64,000 nucleotides of DNA, taken from contig OMZO01000006.1 of assembly GCA_900315525.1 (NCBI GenBank), positions 19,842-83,841 on the forward strand, in the 5' to 3' direction. Positions 16,495 to 26,048 of the stretch are shown here, in pieces. The DNA is from an uncultured Prevotella sp. (lineage in GTDB: Bacteria; Bacteroidota; Bacteroidia; Bacteroidales; Bacteroidaceae). The stretch's first letter is position 1, and the number at the start of each line of letters is the position of its first letter. The notes beneath the pieces were generated by a model. It had not been told where the DNA came from, made no database searches, and was given only the letters and a program-made list of their open reading frames with translations. A program made the translations under genes and the position numbers.

Positions 16495-18279
16495 TCATGC
16501 GATGGGAATCGTAACGACGAAACGGCTTCCTCCTTTATAGGAACTGTCTAAGATGAGATTACCACCCAATTTCTGTGCAATCATCCGGCTCACGCTCAGA
16601 CCGAGCCCAATGCCCTGAGAGAAGGCATTTACCTTATAGAAACGCTCGAAGATCTGTTCTTGTTTATCCTCTGGGATGCCTATGCCTGTATCTGTAACGC
16701 TGATGCGGATGGCATTCTGTTCTGCTGCCAGTTCACAACTTATATGGATGTTGCCTTTCTCCGTAAACTTGACGGCATTGTCCAACAAGTGGCTGACGAT
16801 TCTTCGCAAAGCAGTCTCGTTGGTCTTGATGGTGAAGTTCTTGCCGATGTTTGAACTGCAGTCCAGCGTGACTCCAAAGCTTGCCTCGCTTTGGTATTTC
16901 TCTATCATCTCATGGATGAATTGACAACAGTTGATGGTATCATTCTTAGCATAAACACTCTTACTCTCCTTGTCGGCCACCTGCAGGATCTCATCTACAA
17001 TCTGCGTGATGTTGTCAACGTTTTTCTTGATGGTAGAGGTCATTGTAGCTTTTTCTTCCTCATTGAGCTCGAAATTGGGGTTGTTGAGTAGCTGTGTGAA
17101 GCCGTTGATGGCGTTCAGTGGAGTACGGATTTCATGGGTGATGTTGCGGATGAACGATGCCTTCATCTTGTTGGCTTCTTCTGCCATACTGAGGGCTTCC
17201 TTGAGCTGTTCATTTTTCTTAACCAGTTGTTTTCTGGCCTTTCTTCTGGCTACAATCCAGAATATGAGGATCAAGATGACCAGCAGCAATAGTCCGCTGA
17301 GAATCGTAAAATAGCGGGCTTGAGTCTCTGCGGCCTCCTGTTTCATCTTGGCTACGTTCATTTCAACATTGATTTCATTGAGGTTGTCGAAGAGCATATC
17401 GGAGTTCAGAGAGTCTCTGACATAGGCTCTTTGATTGGCAACCCTGATGGCTTCGCCCTTTTCGCCCATCAATTGATAGATAATGATAGCCATATTGTAG
17501 CGGTCTATTTCCGTGAGGTCTGTTGTAGTTTGTTTTAGTCTGTTGAGAGCCTCTTGATATTTTCCGTCATAGGCCAGTTTGATGACTTCCATCGGATATT
17601 TGCCGTAGTCATCCAAGTCAGGATGCTTCGTGAAAAATTCTTCAAACTCTTTATAATCATTCAGGAAAGCCTGTTTGTCATTTATTGTGAAATGAATGAT
17701 GCCTCGAATGGTCAGATAGACCTTATAGTATGGGGGATAGCCATCTGTGCCAGCCTTGAATTTTTCGTTCCACTCCATCGCTTTATCTGGTTCTATGAGC
17801 ATCAGCAGACTGGCCATTCTTGGGTAGATGCCATAAACCTCGGCAGTGTCTTCTTTCTGTGCGTAGTCCAGTGCCTCCATATAGTAGTGCCTGGCCATCC
17901 GGACGTTACCTCTCGACTCAAAGATATTGCCAAGTGCAGAATAGACCATATCATACTTCTTGATACCGTCGTTCTTCATGTCATCCATCATCTGATTTGC
18001 TTTCTTGATGGCTTGATAGGTCTGGTTGTGCTCTGTGGCATAAAGCACCTCATTGAGGCGTATCTTGTAGTATGCAACCGTCATTCCCTTGGATAGCAGG
18101 TACTCCTGGAATTTGTTTGATACTTCGTAGAATTCTTTCTCCTTGTCTTGATCGCTATAGAGGTTGAAGAACTGGTTATACAGGCCTTCAAAGACGCTAT
18201 CAACCTTCTCCTCAGCGTTTGTGGCGACGATGGGGAGAAGGGTGATAATTGTGGTGAGTAAGATACGTCTTAGGGTCAT
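16495..18279 (-). CDS. Membrane sensor histidine kinase with periplasmic TPR-like sensor
   Basis: 594 aa. Signal peptide (ILLTTIITLLPIVATNAEE), then a helical TPR-like periplasmic region to about residue 320, one transmembrane helix (ILSGLLLLVILILIFWIV), a short coiled coil, and a HisKA domain with FIRNITHEIRTPLNAI (phospho-acceptor His). The HATPase domain has N box HLLDNAVKFT, G1 DTGIGIP and G2 GIGLGLS. No receiver domain is fused and no response regulator is adjacent, so it is an orphan kinase. It follows ychF and lgt on the same strand, 31 bp after lgt. The signal sensed is unknown. Confidence 0.9.
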   Translation of the reverse strand: MTLRRILLTTIITLLPIVATNAEEKVDSVFEGLYNQFFNLYSDQDKEKEFYEVSNKFQEYLLSKGMTVAYYKIRLNEVLYATEHNQTYQAIKKANQMMDDMKNDGIKKYDMVYSALGNIFESRGNVRMARHYYMEALDYAQKEDTAEVYGIYPRMASLLMLIEPDKAMEWNEKFKAGTDGYPPYYKVYLTIRGIIHFTINDKQAFLNDYKEFEEFFTKHPDLDDYGKYPMEVIKLAYDGKYQEALNRLKQTTTDLTEIDRYNMAIIIYQLMGEKGEAIRVANQRAYVRDSLNSDMLFDNLNEINVEMNVAKMKQEAAETQARYFTILSGLLLLVILILIFWIVARRKARKQLVKKNEQLKEALSMAEEANKMKASFIRNITHEIRTPLNAINGFTQLLNNPNFELNEEEKATMTSTIKKNVDNITQIVDEILQVADKESKSVYAKNDTINCCQFIHEMIEKYQSEASFGVTLDCSSNIGKNFTIKTNETALRRIVSHLLDNAVKFTEKGNIHISCELAAEQNAIRISVTDTGIGIPEDKQEQIFERFYKVNAFSQGIGLGLSVSRMIAQKLGGNLILDSSYKGGSRFVVTIPIA

Positions 18280-18310
18280 AATAAGATAGTTTTAGGTGAT
18301 AAGTGGCTCT

Positions 18311-19165
18311 TTACGTTTTTTTCTTGGCCCTTATCATGCAATAAGTGCCGAGTATTACGAACGGAATACTGAGTATCTGTCCCATGTCGAGTGGGAGAGA
18401 GGCTTCGAAGGCTTCCTGAACCTCCTTTGTGTATTCGATGAAGAAACGGAAAGCGAAGATATATGTCAGGCAGAAGCCGAAGTACCAGCCTGTGCCGATT
18501 TTCTCTGGCATCTTCTTGTGGAGTACCCACATGATGCAGAAGAGTAGGGCATAAGCGATAGCTTCGTAGAGCTGTCCTGGATGGCGAGGCACCTTATCTA
18601 CATTCTCGAAAATAAAGGCCCAAGGCACATCAGTGATCTTGCCAATAATCTCAGAATTCATGAGGTTTCCCAGACGGATGCAGGAGGCTGTAGTACCTGT
18701 GGCGATAGCGATATTGTCTAGTACAGTCCAGATGCTCAGTTTGGTCTTGCGGACATAGAGCCAAAGGGCAATCATCAAGCCCAGTGTACCTCCATGAGAG
18801 GCAAGGCCAGCATAGCCTATCAGATGGAAATCAAATGTCTCACCTAGCCAACTTCCGTCGTTACCAAATCGGATAGGAAAAATCATCTCAATCAAGCCCT
18901 TGCCTGAGGTGAGAAAATAGTCAGGCTGATAGAAGAGACAATGTCCCAGACGGGCACCAATCAAGATGCCAAAGAAACAATAGAAAATCAGAGGGTCGAA
19001 GATTTCATCTTTAATCTTCTGCTCCTTGTAAAGTTGTCTTACCACATAGTAGGCCACTATGATGCCCGTGACCCACATCAGACCATACCAACGGATGGAA
19101 AATGGCCCCAGGCGGAAAGCCTCCAAGTCTGGATTCCAGACAATATAGCTAATCAGATCTATCAT
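18311..19165 (-). CDS. lgt: Prolipoprotein diacylglyceryl transferase
   Basis: 284-aa inner-membrane enzyme that adds diacylglyceryl to the lipobox cysteine of prolipoproteins, the first step of lipoprotein maturation; the lipoproteins in this window would be substrates. About seven membrane spans. Signature segments are [10 protein letters not shown] (with the essential His), [23 protein letters not shown] (Lgt signature region) and RHPGQLYEA. The start lies 3 bp after the ychF stop, so the two are co-transcribed. Confidence 0.95.
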   Translation of the reverse strand: MIDLISYIVWNPDLEAFRLGPFSIRWYGLMWVTGIIVAYYVVRQLYKEQKIKDEIFDPLIFYCFFGILIGARLGHCLFYQPDYFLTSGKGLIEMIFPIRFGNDGSWLGETFDFHLIGYAGLASHGGTLGLMIALWLYVRKTKLSIWTVLDNIAIATGTTASCIRLGNLMNSEIIGKITDVPWAFIFENVDKVPRHPGQLYEAIAYALLFCIMWVLHKKMPEKIGTGWYFGFCLTYIFAFRFFIEYTKEVQEAFEASLPLDMGQILSIPFVILGTYCMIRAKKKT

Positions 19166-19168
19166 GGT

Positions 19169-20269
19169 CTATACGTTAAAGCGGAAGTGCATGATATCGC
19201 CGTCCTGTACGACGTAGTCCTTACCCTCGACGGCCAGTTTGCCTGCCTCGCGGACAGCAGCTTCAGAGCCGTATTGCAGGTAGTCTTCATACTTGATGAC
19301 CTCAGCGCGGATGAATCCCTTCTCAAAGTCAGTATGGATAACGCCAGCGCACTGGGGAGCCTTCCAACCCTTCTTATAGGTCCAGGCCTTCACCTCCATT
19401 TCGCCTGCGGTGATGAATGTCTCAAGGTTCAGCAGGGCATAGGCCTTCTTGATCAGACGGTTCACACCGCTCTCCTCCAAGCCCAGTTCTTCGAGGAACA
19501 TCTGCTTATCCTCGTAGCTTTCGAGTTCAGCGATATCCTCTTCTGTCTTAGCAGCGATAATCATTGTCTCTGCGCCTTCCTCTTTAGCCAATGCCTCTAC
19601 TTTCTTGGTAAAGTCATTACCGTTTTTGGCATCAGCCTCACCGACGTTGCAGACATAGAGCACAGGCTTAGAGGTGAGTAGGAAGAGATTCTTGGCGCAA
19701 TCCTGTTCCTCCTTCGATTCGAACTCCACGATACGGGCGTTCTTACCCTGATCCAAAGCCTCTTTGTAAGCGTGGAGCACAGCGACTTCGACCTTTGCGT
19801 CCTTATTGCCAGCAGCGGCAGCCTTCTCTGTCTTTGCCAGGCGGCCCTCAATGGTCTCGAGGTCTTTCAGCTGTAGCTCAGTGTCGATGATCTCTTTATC
19901 ACGAATAGGGTCGATGGTGCCATCGACGTGGGTGATGTTCTCATCCTCAAAGCAGCGAAGCACGTGGATGATAGCATCCGTCTCACGGATATTTCCCAAG
20001 AACTTATTGCCTAATCCTTCGCCTTTCGAGGCACCTTTCACAAGGCCTGCAATATCTACAATCTCACAGGTTGCAGGTACGATGCGACCAGGATGAACTA
20101 TCTCTGCTAATTTCGTCAGTCTCTCATCAGGTACGGTTATCACGCCGACATTCGGCTCAATCGTACAAAAGGGGAAATTTGCTGCCTGTGCTTTTGCACT
20201 CGACAAACAATTGAACAATGTGGACTTGCCCACGTTTGGCAGTCCCACAATACCACATTTTAATGCCAT
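19169..20269 (-). CDS. ychF: Ribosome-binding ATPase YchF
   Basis: 366-aa Obg-family P-loop protein that prefers ATP. G1 is GLPNVGKST (about 8-16), followed by SSAKAQAANFPFCTIEPNVG, G3 DIAGLVKGASKGEGLGN, and a C-terminal TGS domain ending YVVQDGDIMHFRFNV, all diagnostic. It binds ribosomes and has been linked to stress responses. It has its own TACCTTTG promoter and leads the ychF-lgt-kinase run. Confidence 0.97.
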   Translation of the reverse strand: MALKCGIVGLPNVGKSTLFNCLSSAKAQAANFPFCTIEPNVGVITVPDERLTKLAEIVHPGRIVPATCEIVDIAGLVKGASKGEGLGNKFLGNIRETDAIIHVLRCFEDENITHVDGTIDPIRDKEIIDTELQLKDLETIEGRLAKTEKAAAAGNKDAKVEVAVLHAYKEALDQGKNARIVEFESKEEQDCAKNLFLLTSKPVLYVCNVGEADAKNGNDFTKKVEALAKEEGAETMIIAAKTEEDIAELESYEDKQMFLEELGLEESGVNRLIKKAYALLNLETFITAGEMEVKAWTYKKGWKAPQCAGVIHTDFEKGFIRAEVIKYEDYLQYGSEAAVREAGKLAVEGKDYVVQDGDIMHFRFNV

Positions 20270-20299
20270 TTTATTCTATAAACGTTTATTATCTGGGTG

Positions 20300-20307
20300 C
20301 AAAGGTA
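20300..20307 (-). promoter_or_regulatory. Promoter -7 box of ychF
   Basis: TACCTTTG on the minus strand, 30 bp before the ATG. Confidence 0.6.
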
Positions 20308-20369
20308 CGGCAAATCGGCCGAAATCCAAAATAATTCGCGATTTATTTCATTTTCAGCAGACAATATAT

Positions 20370-20377
20370 TATCTTTG
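20370..20377 (+). promoter_or_regulatory. Promoter -7 box of the PorT-like gene
   Basis: TATCTTTG. A start site about 6 bp downstream rules out any in-frame ATG before 20393. Confidence 0.6.
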
Positions 20378-20392
20378 CACTCGTTCATTAGT

Positions 20393-21109
20393 ATGAAAAT
20401 GGTTGCTGTTATGAAGAAATTACTATTTGTTTTATCCTTGTTTTTCCTGTCGCTGACAATTCAGGCGCAGGTGGATTCCTACTGGAGGCTCTATCCGAAG
20501 ATTGGATTCACTCTCGCGAAGTTTCCTAATGATAAATTCTACTCAGGCGATAGGGAGTTGTCGGACTATACTGCCCGCTATAAGCAGGGCATGACGGGTG
20601 GTCTCGAAGTGGCTTATGAGCGCGGTGTGGTCACGTTTATGGCGAGCCTGATGTACTCCAATCGCGGTACGAAATACCAGGACTATACCTATGAGGATGT
20701 AGCGATTCAGGAGAAAGTGAGTGGTATCCAATACACGCTTCACTATCTGGAGCTGCCGCTGATGACGGGCTATGAGATCTATGAGGGTCTTAAGATCAAA
20801 GCCGGCATTCAGCCAGGCTATCTGCTGAAGGCTAAGTTCAAGCAGTCGGTCATCACGTCGGAGAAGACTTATTTGGACGGCCAGGGTATTGCAGGGGAGA
20901 TGAAAGTGGTGAAGGCTGAAGAGACTGACAGGAGCACCACTGATATGTTCAAGCGCTTCGATCTTTCTATCCCCGTTGGCATCTCCTATGAGTTCTCAAA
21001 TGTCATCATCGATGCCCGCTATGTGTTTGGTGTGACCCAGAATTCCGATCTTATCAAGGCACGTAACGGTGGCTTTACCTTCACCGTCGGCTATGGTTTC
21101 GACTTGTAA
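20393..21109 (+). CDS. Outer-membrane beta-barrel protein (PorT-like)
   Basis: About 238 aa from ATG 20393; ATG 20411 (MKKLLFVLSLFFLSLTIQAQ) gives a tighter signal peptide and is equally possible. The mature part has regularly spaced amphipathic strands (TGGLEVAYERGVVTFMASLMYSNRG, LHYLELPLMTGYEI, IKAGIQPGYLL) and ends in an aromatic-rich strand TFTVGYGFDL, typical of the outer-membrane beta-barrel (PorT/OMP_b-brl) families of Bacteroidetes. Partner and cargo unknown. It is followed 12 bp later by a DUF3237 gene. Confidence 0.8.
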   Translation: MKMVAVMKKLLFVLSLFFLSLTIQAQVDSYWRLYPKIGFTLAKFPNDKFYSGDRELSDYTARYKQGMTGGLEVAYERGVVTFMASLMYSNRGTKYQDYTYEDVAIQEKVSGIQYTLHYLELPLMTGYEIYEGLKIKAGIQPGYLLKAKFKQSVITSEKTYLDGQGIAGEMKVVKAEETDRSTTDMFKRFDLSIPVGISYEFSNVIIDARYVFGVTQNSDLIKARNGGFTFTVGYGFDL

Positions 21110-21120
21110 TATTCCACACG

Positions 21121-21639
21121 ATGAAACGAACACTTTTATCGGCTATTCTGCTGCTGTCGTCTGTCATGATGGCCAGCGCACAGGTTATCGAACCGAAAGA
21201 AACACCTCAGCTGGAGTTTGCCCTGCAGCTGAAGGTGACGCTCGGCGAGACGTATAGGGTAGGGGAGACGCAGCACGGCGAGCGCATTGTCATACCCATC
21301 ACTGGCGGCAACTTCGAGGGACCTGGTATCAAGGGTTCCATCATCAACGGCGGTGCCGACTACCAGCTGGTCAAAAAAGCACAGCATCGCACGGAGCTGG
21401 AGGCTATCTACAGCATCCGAACGGATGATGGTGTATATATCCATGTCCGCAATCGGGGCATCATCTACGACGGCAAAGATGCCGAGGGCAATCCCTCCTT
21501 CTACTTCAAGGCTGCCCCTCAGTTCGAGGCTCCTGCCGATAGCCGCTATGCCTGGCTGAACAATGCCCTCTTCGTCTGTGCCCCAGATTTCTCCCAGCAG
21601 TTCAACGGCATCATTCTCAATGTCTGGCGAGTCAAGTAG
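21121..21639 (+). CDS. Exported DUF3237 protein
   Basis: 172 aa, with signal peptide MKRTLLSAILLLSSVMMASAQ. The mature part matches DUF3237: IVIPITGGNFEGPGIKGSII followed by NGGADYQLV, then AIYSIRTDDGVYIHVRNRG and a C-terminal WLNNALFVC. Family members are small beta-barrels of unknown activity. Probably the second gene of a three-gene run. Confidence 0.82.
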   Translation: MKRTLLSAILLLSSVMMASAQVIEPKETPQLEFALQLKVTLGETYRVGETQHGERIVIPITGGNFEGPGIKGSIINGGADYQLVKKAQHRTELEAIYSIRTDDGVYIHVRNRGIIYDGKDAEGNPSFYFKAAPQFEAPADSRYAWLNNALFVCAPDFSQQFNGIILNVWRVK

Positions 21640-21645
21640 AAAGTT

Positions 21646-22179
21646 ATGCAAGAAGTATTCTTTCGGAAGGGCAGAGTGACCTTTACCGCCATATCCATTT
21701 TTCTCCTGAGTTTAGGCTATCTTCTAATGATTCCCCTCTTGCTGGAGAAGCAGCCTCGCCATGTTGATGGCTTGTTGTATTTCGTTCTGGCTGTTGTTTA
21801 TTTCGGCGCTCTGGTGCTTTTGCTGCTCAACTGGATCTACCTCAGGCTGTTCTGGAAGTGCGTCATCCGGCATCAGCCTGCGTTGGTGCTTGCGGATGAT
21901 GGTCTTTATGCCTATCAGTCTTTTGGAGGCGACTACTGCGTTCTGTCTTGGCAGCAGATCGAGGCCTTCGAGCCCTATACCTACAAGGGCCATACCACCT
22001 ATTACATCGTCGTGAAGGATTACGAGGCCTATCGTCAGCAAGTATCTAGCTCTTGGCGGCGTTTTACATTGTGGATGGATGGTCTTATCGTCGCTCGTTC
22101 CGTCATCAATATCGACATCCGTTCGATGGATGCCGATAAAGACCTGTTGCTCGATGAACTGAATCGCCGGATAGCTTAG
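21646..22179 (+). CDS. Two-helix membrane protein, STM3941-like
   Basis: 177 aa. Two hydrophobic segments lie at about 12-32 and 42-66, followed by a cytosolic PH-like region (ALVLADDGLYAYQSFGGDY, VLSWQQIEAFEPYTY). This layout resembles the STM3941/YcxB-like proteins, which have no known function. Its TAG overlaps the polA stop by 4 bp in convergent orientation. Confidence 0.65.
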   Translation: MQEVFFRKGRVTFTAISIFLLSLGYLLMIPLLLEKQPRHVDGLLYFVLAVVYFGALVLLLLNWIYLRLFWKCVIRHQPALVLADDGLYAYQSFGGDYCVLSWQQIEAFEPYTYKGHTTYYIVVKDYEAYRQQVSSSWRRFTLWMDGLIVARSVINIDIRSMDADKDLLLDELNRRIA

Positions 22180-24941
22180 TGAGCCTCGAGCCAGTTCTTT
22201 CCGAAGCCAGAGTCTGCTACGAGTGGTACTGCGAGATCGAAGGCACCTTGCATCTCTTCAAGCACGATTTTTTCAACTATTTCTTTCTCCTCAGGATAGA
22301 CGGAGAAGTTCAATTCGTCGTGTACCTGAAGAATCATCTTACTCTTGATGCCTTCTGCCTTGAAACGATTGAAGATATGGATCATAGCCACCTTAATGAT
22401 ATCGGCAGCAGTGCCTTGAATGGGGGCGTTGATGGCGTTACGCTCTGCGAAACCTCTCACGGTGGCATTGTGCGAATTGATATCAGGCAGATAACGGCGG
22501 CGGCCGAAGAGGGTAGTGACGTAGCCATTCTGACGTGCTATCTCCTTGGATTTCTCCATGTAGTCGTGTACCTGTGGGAAGGTGGCGAAATAGCCGTCTA
22601 TCAGCATCTTGGCTTCGTCGCGAGGGATGTCCAGTCGCTCTGCAAGTCCGAAGACGGTAATACCATAGATGATACCGAAATTGGCTCGCTTGGATTTGGT
22701 TCGTTCGTCACGTGTTACTTCTGAGATATCCTTCTTATAGATATTGGCAGCAGTAGCCGCATGGAGGTCTTTACCCTCACGGAACACTTCTATCATATTT
22801 TCATCCTTCGACAGATGTGCCATTACGCGCAATTCTATCTGACTATAGTCTGCTGAAAAGAACAGACAACCTGGCTCTGGTATGAATGCCTTTCGAATCT
22901 CCTTACCATCTTCTCCTCGAATAGGAATATTCTGTAGGTTCGGATCTGATGATGACAGACGGCCTGTAGCTGTGATGGTCTGATTGAATGAGGTGTGTAT
23001 ATGGCCTGTGCGTGGATTAATCAGCTTTGGCAGAGCGTCGATATAGGTACCGATCAGTTTCTTTAAACCTCTGTGTTCCAAGATGTCGGCTACGATTTCA
23101 TGTTTGTTCTTTAGCTGTTGGAGTGTTTCTTCCGAAGTGACGTATTGACCTGTCTTGGTTTTCTTGGCTTTCTCTACGATCTTCAGCTTATCAAACAGAA
23201 TCTCTCCCACCTGCTTGGGTGAGGCGATATTAAACTGTCCTCCTGCTAACTCATAGATACGACTCTCGAGTTCATTCATTCTGCCAGTAAGAACTTTTGA
23301 CGTTTCTTTCAGCGATTCCGTATCCAGACATACACCGTTCATCTCCATTTCTGCTAAAACGGGCATTAGGGGCATCTCGATGTTGTAGAACAAATCTTCG
23401 CATCCGAATTTCTTTAATTCGGGTTCCAGCTTGTTTTTCAGTCTGAGGGTGATATCAGCGTCTTCTGCTGCATATTCATAAACCTGAGAGGGTAGGAGGT
23501 CGCGCATCGATTTCTGGCCTTTTCCCTTTGGTCCGATGAGTTCATCGATATGGATGGTCTGGTAGTTCAGATAGATTTCGGCCATGTAGTCCATATTATG
23601 ATGAAGTTCTGGTTGGATGAGGTAGTGGGCAATCATCGTGTCCCACATCTTTCCCTTCAGTTCGATGTCATAGTTTCGAAGCACCTCAAGATCATACTTC
23701 AGGTTTTGTCCGATTTTTAAAATCTTGGGGTCTTCATAGACGTCTTTAAAGATATTAACAATTTGCAACGCTTCTTCACGTTTTGCCGGAATGGGCACAT
23801 AAAAGGCCTCGAATTCCTTCACTGCGAAGCTCAAACCTACCAATTCTGCGTCGATGGGGTTGGTTGAAGTCGTTTCAGTGTCTAGACTTAAAATTTCATT
23901 TGTCAAGAAATAATCATGTAATTTCTTTAAATCTTCCTCATTTTCAATAAGTTTGTAGTTATGAGGCGTCGTTTTAAGGCTCTCAAAACTTGAATTTTCG
24001 CCTAAATTCGTCCCGTCGGCTGGAAATTCTGCAAAGAGATCGGGTTGTCCGTTAGCGGGAATTTGCTTTTTTTGAGGTTTTTTAAGGATTCTATCTGCCA
24101 AGCTCTTAAACTCAAGTTCAGTGAAGAGTTTGCCTAATTCTTCCTCGTTGGGTTCCACAAGTTGGAGAGCATCCATATCAAGCTCGATAGGAACATCAGT
24201 TTTGATGGTCGCCAGGAAGTAACTCATCTTGATGTCTTCTACGTGCGACTCAACTTTCTCTCTTAGTTTTCCTTTGATCTCACTTGAGCGCTGGATGAGA
24301 CCTTCAACACTTCCGAAGTCATTGATGAGTTTCACGGCAGTCTTCTCGCCGACACCAGGACAACCAGGGAAGTTATCTGCTGAGTCGCCCATCAAGGCCA
24401 GGAGGTCAATCACCTGAGAGGTACTACCGATGCCATATTTCTCAGTGACTTCCTTTGGACCCATCACTTCGTAACCACCGCCATGTCGCGGACGGTAGAT
24501 ACTTACATTTTCAGTCACAAGTTGTCCATAGTCTTTATCTGGTGTAAGCATATATGTCCTGATACCGATGGAATCAGCTTTTCTGGCGAGCGTGCCGATG
24601 ACATCATCCGCTTCGTAGCCATCAGCCTGTAGGATAGGGATATTGTAGGCCTTTAGGATATCCTTGATGATAGGCACTGCCTTACGGATATCTTCAGGTG
24701 TCTCTTCTCGCTGGGCTTTATATTCGGGGAAAGCCTCACTGCGGAATGTAGGACCATGAGGATCAAATGCCACACCGATGTGCGTGGGTTGTTCTTTCTG
24801 CAGCACCTCATTCAATGTATTACAAAAGCCGATGATGGCTGATGTATTCAGTCCTTTGGAGTTGATTCTCGGGTTTTTGATGAAAGCGTAATATGACCTA
24901 TAAATCAGTGCGTACGCGTCTAAAAGAAATAATTTCTGCAT
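22176..24941 (-). CDS. polA: DNA polymerase I
   Basis: 921-aa three-domain enzyme for Okazaki-fragment processing and repair. The 5'-nuclease domain (1 to about 290) starts LFLLDAYALIYRSYYAF and has GYEADDVIGTLA and MGDSADNFPG. The 3'-5' exonuclease domain (about 330-520) keeps ExoI DTETTSTNP and later acidic motifs, so proofreading looks intact. The polymerase domain has motif A DYSQIELRVMAH, motif B RANFGIIYG and motif C QVHDELNFSV. It has its own promoter and no operon partners. Confidence 0.98.
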   Translation of the reverse strand: MQKLFLLDAYALIYRSYYAFIKNPRINSKGLNTSAIIGFCNTLNEVLQKEQPTHIGVAFDPHGPTFRSEAFPEYKAQREETPEDIRKAVPIIKDILKAYNIPILQADGYEADDVIGTLARKADSIGIRTYMLTPDKDYGQLVTENVSIYRPRHGGGYEVMGPKEVTEKYGIGSTSQVIDLLALMGDSADNFPGCPGVGEKTAVKLINDFGSVEGLIQRSSEIKGKLREKVESHVEDIKMSYFLATIKTDVPIELDMDALQLVEPNEEELGKLFTELEFKSLADRILKKPQKKQIPANGQPDLFAEFPADGTNLGENSSFESLKTTPHNYKLIENEEDLKKLHDYFLTNEILSLDTETTSTNPIDAELVGLSFAVKEFEAFYVPIPAKREEALQIVNIFKDVYEDPKILKIGQNLKYDLEVLRNYDIELKGKMWDTMIAHYLIQPELHHNMDYMAEIYLNYQTIHIDELIGPKGKGQKSMRDLLPSQVYEYAAEDADITLRLKNKLEPELKKFGCEDLFYNIEMPLMPVLAEMEMNGVCLDTESLKETSKVLTGRMNELESRIYELAGGQFNIASPKQVGEILFDKLKIVEKAKKTKTGQYVTSEETLQQLKNKHEIVADILEHRGLKKLIGTYIDALPKLINPRTGHIHTSFNQTITATGRLSSSDPNLQNIPIRGEDGKEIRKAFIPEPGCLFFSADYSQIELRVMAHLSKDENMIEVFREGKDLHAATAANIYKKDISEVTRDERTKSKRANFGIIYGITVFGLAERLDIPRDEAKMLIDGYFATFPQVHDYMEKSKEIARQNGYVTTLFGRRRYLPDINSHNATVRGFAERNAINAPIQGTAADIIKVAMIHIFNRFKAEGIKSKMILQVHDELNFSVYPEEKEIVEKIVLEEMQGAFDLAVPLVADSGFGKNWLEAH

Positions 24942-24961
24942 AACTTTCTTAATTTTCTGCT

Positions 24962-24969
24962 CAAAATTA
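24962..24969 (-). promoter_or_regulatory. Promoter -7 box of polA
   Basis: TAATTTTG on the minus strand, 20 bp before the polA ATG. Confidence 0.55.
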
Positions 24970-25001
24970 CTAAAAAATTATCTAATTACCCAATTTTTTC
25001 T

Positions 25002-25009
25002 TATTTTTG
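25002..25009 (+). promoter_or_regulatory. Promoter -7 box of the prenyl synthase gene
   Basis: TATTTTTG. It overlaps the in-frame ATG 25009, which therefore cannot be the start; ATG 25027 is used. Confidence 0.6.
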
Positions 25010-25026
25010 TGCCAAATTTCTTCGCA

Positions 25027-26004
25027 ATGGACTATTTAGTGAGAATAAAAACACCGATTGAAAAAGAATTCTTGGATTTCAAGAATCTTTTCAATGACAC
25101 TATGTCGCATGAAGATGGCTTGTTGTCTGAAGCGTTGTCTCATCTTCGTCAGCGCTCAGGAAAGCAGATGCGCCCCATGCTTACGTTACTTATGGCTAAG
25201 AACTATGGATTGGTTTCCGATTCGACTCTTCATTCTGCTGTTGCACTGGAATTGCTCCATACGGCCAGTCTTACGCACGATGATGTCGTTGATGAAAGTA
25301 ATGAGCGTCGCGGTCAGTCTTCACTGAATGCAGCATTTAATAATAAGGTTGCTGTTCTTGTAGGTGACTATATTCTTTCTACCTGTCTTTTGAATGCATC
25401 TTGTACTGGGAATCAGAAGATTATTCAGGTCCTTTCAAACTTAGGTAGAACGCTAGCTGCAGGAGAACTTCTACAGTTACAGAATGTCAACAATAAGGAA
25501 ATCTCAGAAGAAGCTTATTATCAGGTGATTGATAAGAAGACCGCTTCTCTTTTCGAGGCTTGTGCAGGGATTGGCGCCTTGTCTGTTGGTGCTTCGGATA
25601 TAGATGTTCAGGCAGCCAAGAACTTTGGCCATAACCTTGGTATGATCTTCCAGATTCGTGATGATATCTTCGATTATTTTGAGTCGGATGAGATTGGCAA
25701 ACCTACTGGTGCTGATATGGCTGATGGCAAGCTGACGTTACCTGTTATCTATGCGCTTCAACATTCGCCCTATGAGTCGATGATGCCTTTGGCAATGAAG
25801 GTTAAGGCAGGTACCATCAATGCCGATGAAATTGCCGTTCTTGTTGAGTTTACGAAAGAGTATGGTGGTATCGAATATGCGCAGAAGAAGATGGATGAGA
25901 TTGCCGTTGATGAACAAAGGTTTATTGATGCGTATGTGAAGGACTCGCAGCTGAAGGATGCTTTCTCTGCTTATCTTGAATATGCGATACAAAGGAAACT
26001 ATGA
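25027..26004 (+). CDS. Long-chain polyprenyl diphosphate synthase
   Basis: 325-aa trans-prenyltransferase, probably the octaprenyl/nonaprenyl-type synthase that makes the menaquinone side chain. Aspartate-rich motif 1 is LTHDDVVDE with the following RRGQSS, and motif 2 is QIRDDIFDYFESDEIGKP. GKQMRPML near residue 46 is the IPP-binding region. Product chain length depends on residues before motif 1 and cannot be fixed by eye. Single gene, convergent with deoC across a shared terminator. Confidence 0.93.
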   Translation: MDYLVRIKTPIEKEFLDFKNLFNDTMSHEDGLLSEALSHLRQRSGKQMRPMLTLLMAKNYGLVSDSTLHSAVALELLHTASLTHDDVVDESNERRGQSSLNAAFNNKVAVLVGDYILSTCLLNASCTGNQKIIQVLSNLGRTLAAGELLQLQNVNNKEISEEAYYQVIDKKTASLFEACAGIGALSVGASDIDVQAAKNFGHNLGMIFQIRDDIFDYFESDEIGKPTGADMADGKLTLPVIYALQHSPYESMMPLAMKVKAGTINADEIAVLVEFTKEYGGIEYAQKKMDEIAVDEQRFIDAYVKDSQLKDAFSAYLEYAIQRKL

Positions 26005-26014
26005 TACGAAAAGA

Positions 26015-26043
26015 GGGGATGCAGCTGCATCCCCTTTATTTTT
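26015..26043. terminator. Bidirectional terminator between prenyl synthase and deoC
   Basis: A perfect 20-bp palindrome (26015-26034, GGGGATGCAG and its complement) with A-rich 5' and T-rich 3' flanks. Confidence 0.88.
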
Positions 26044-26048
26044 ACTGG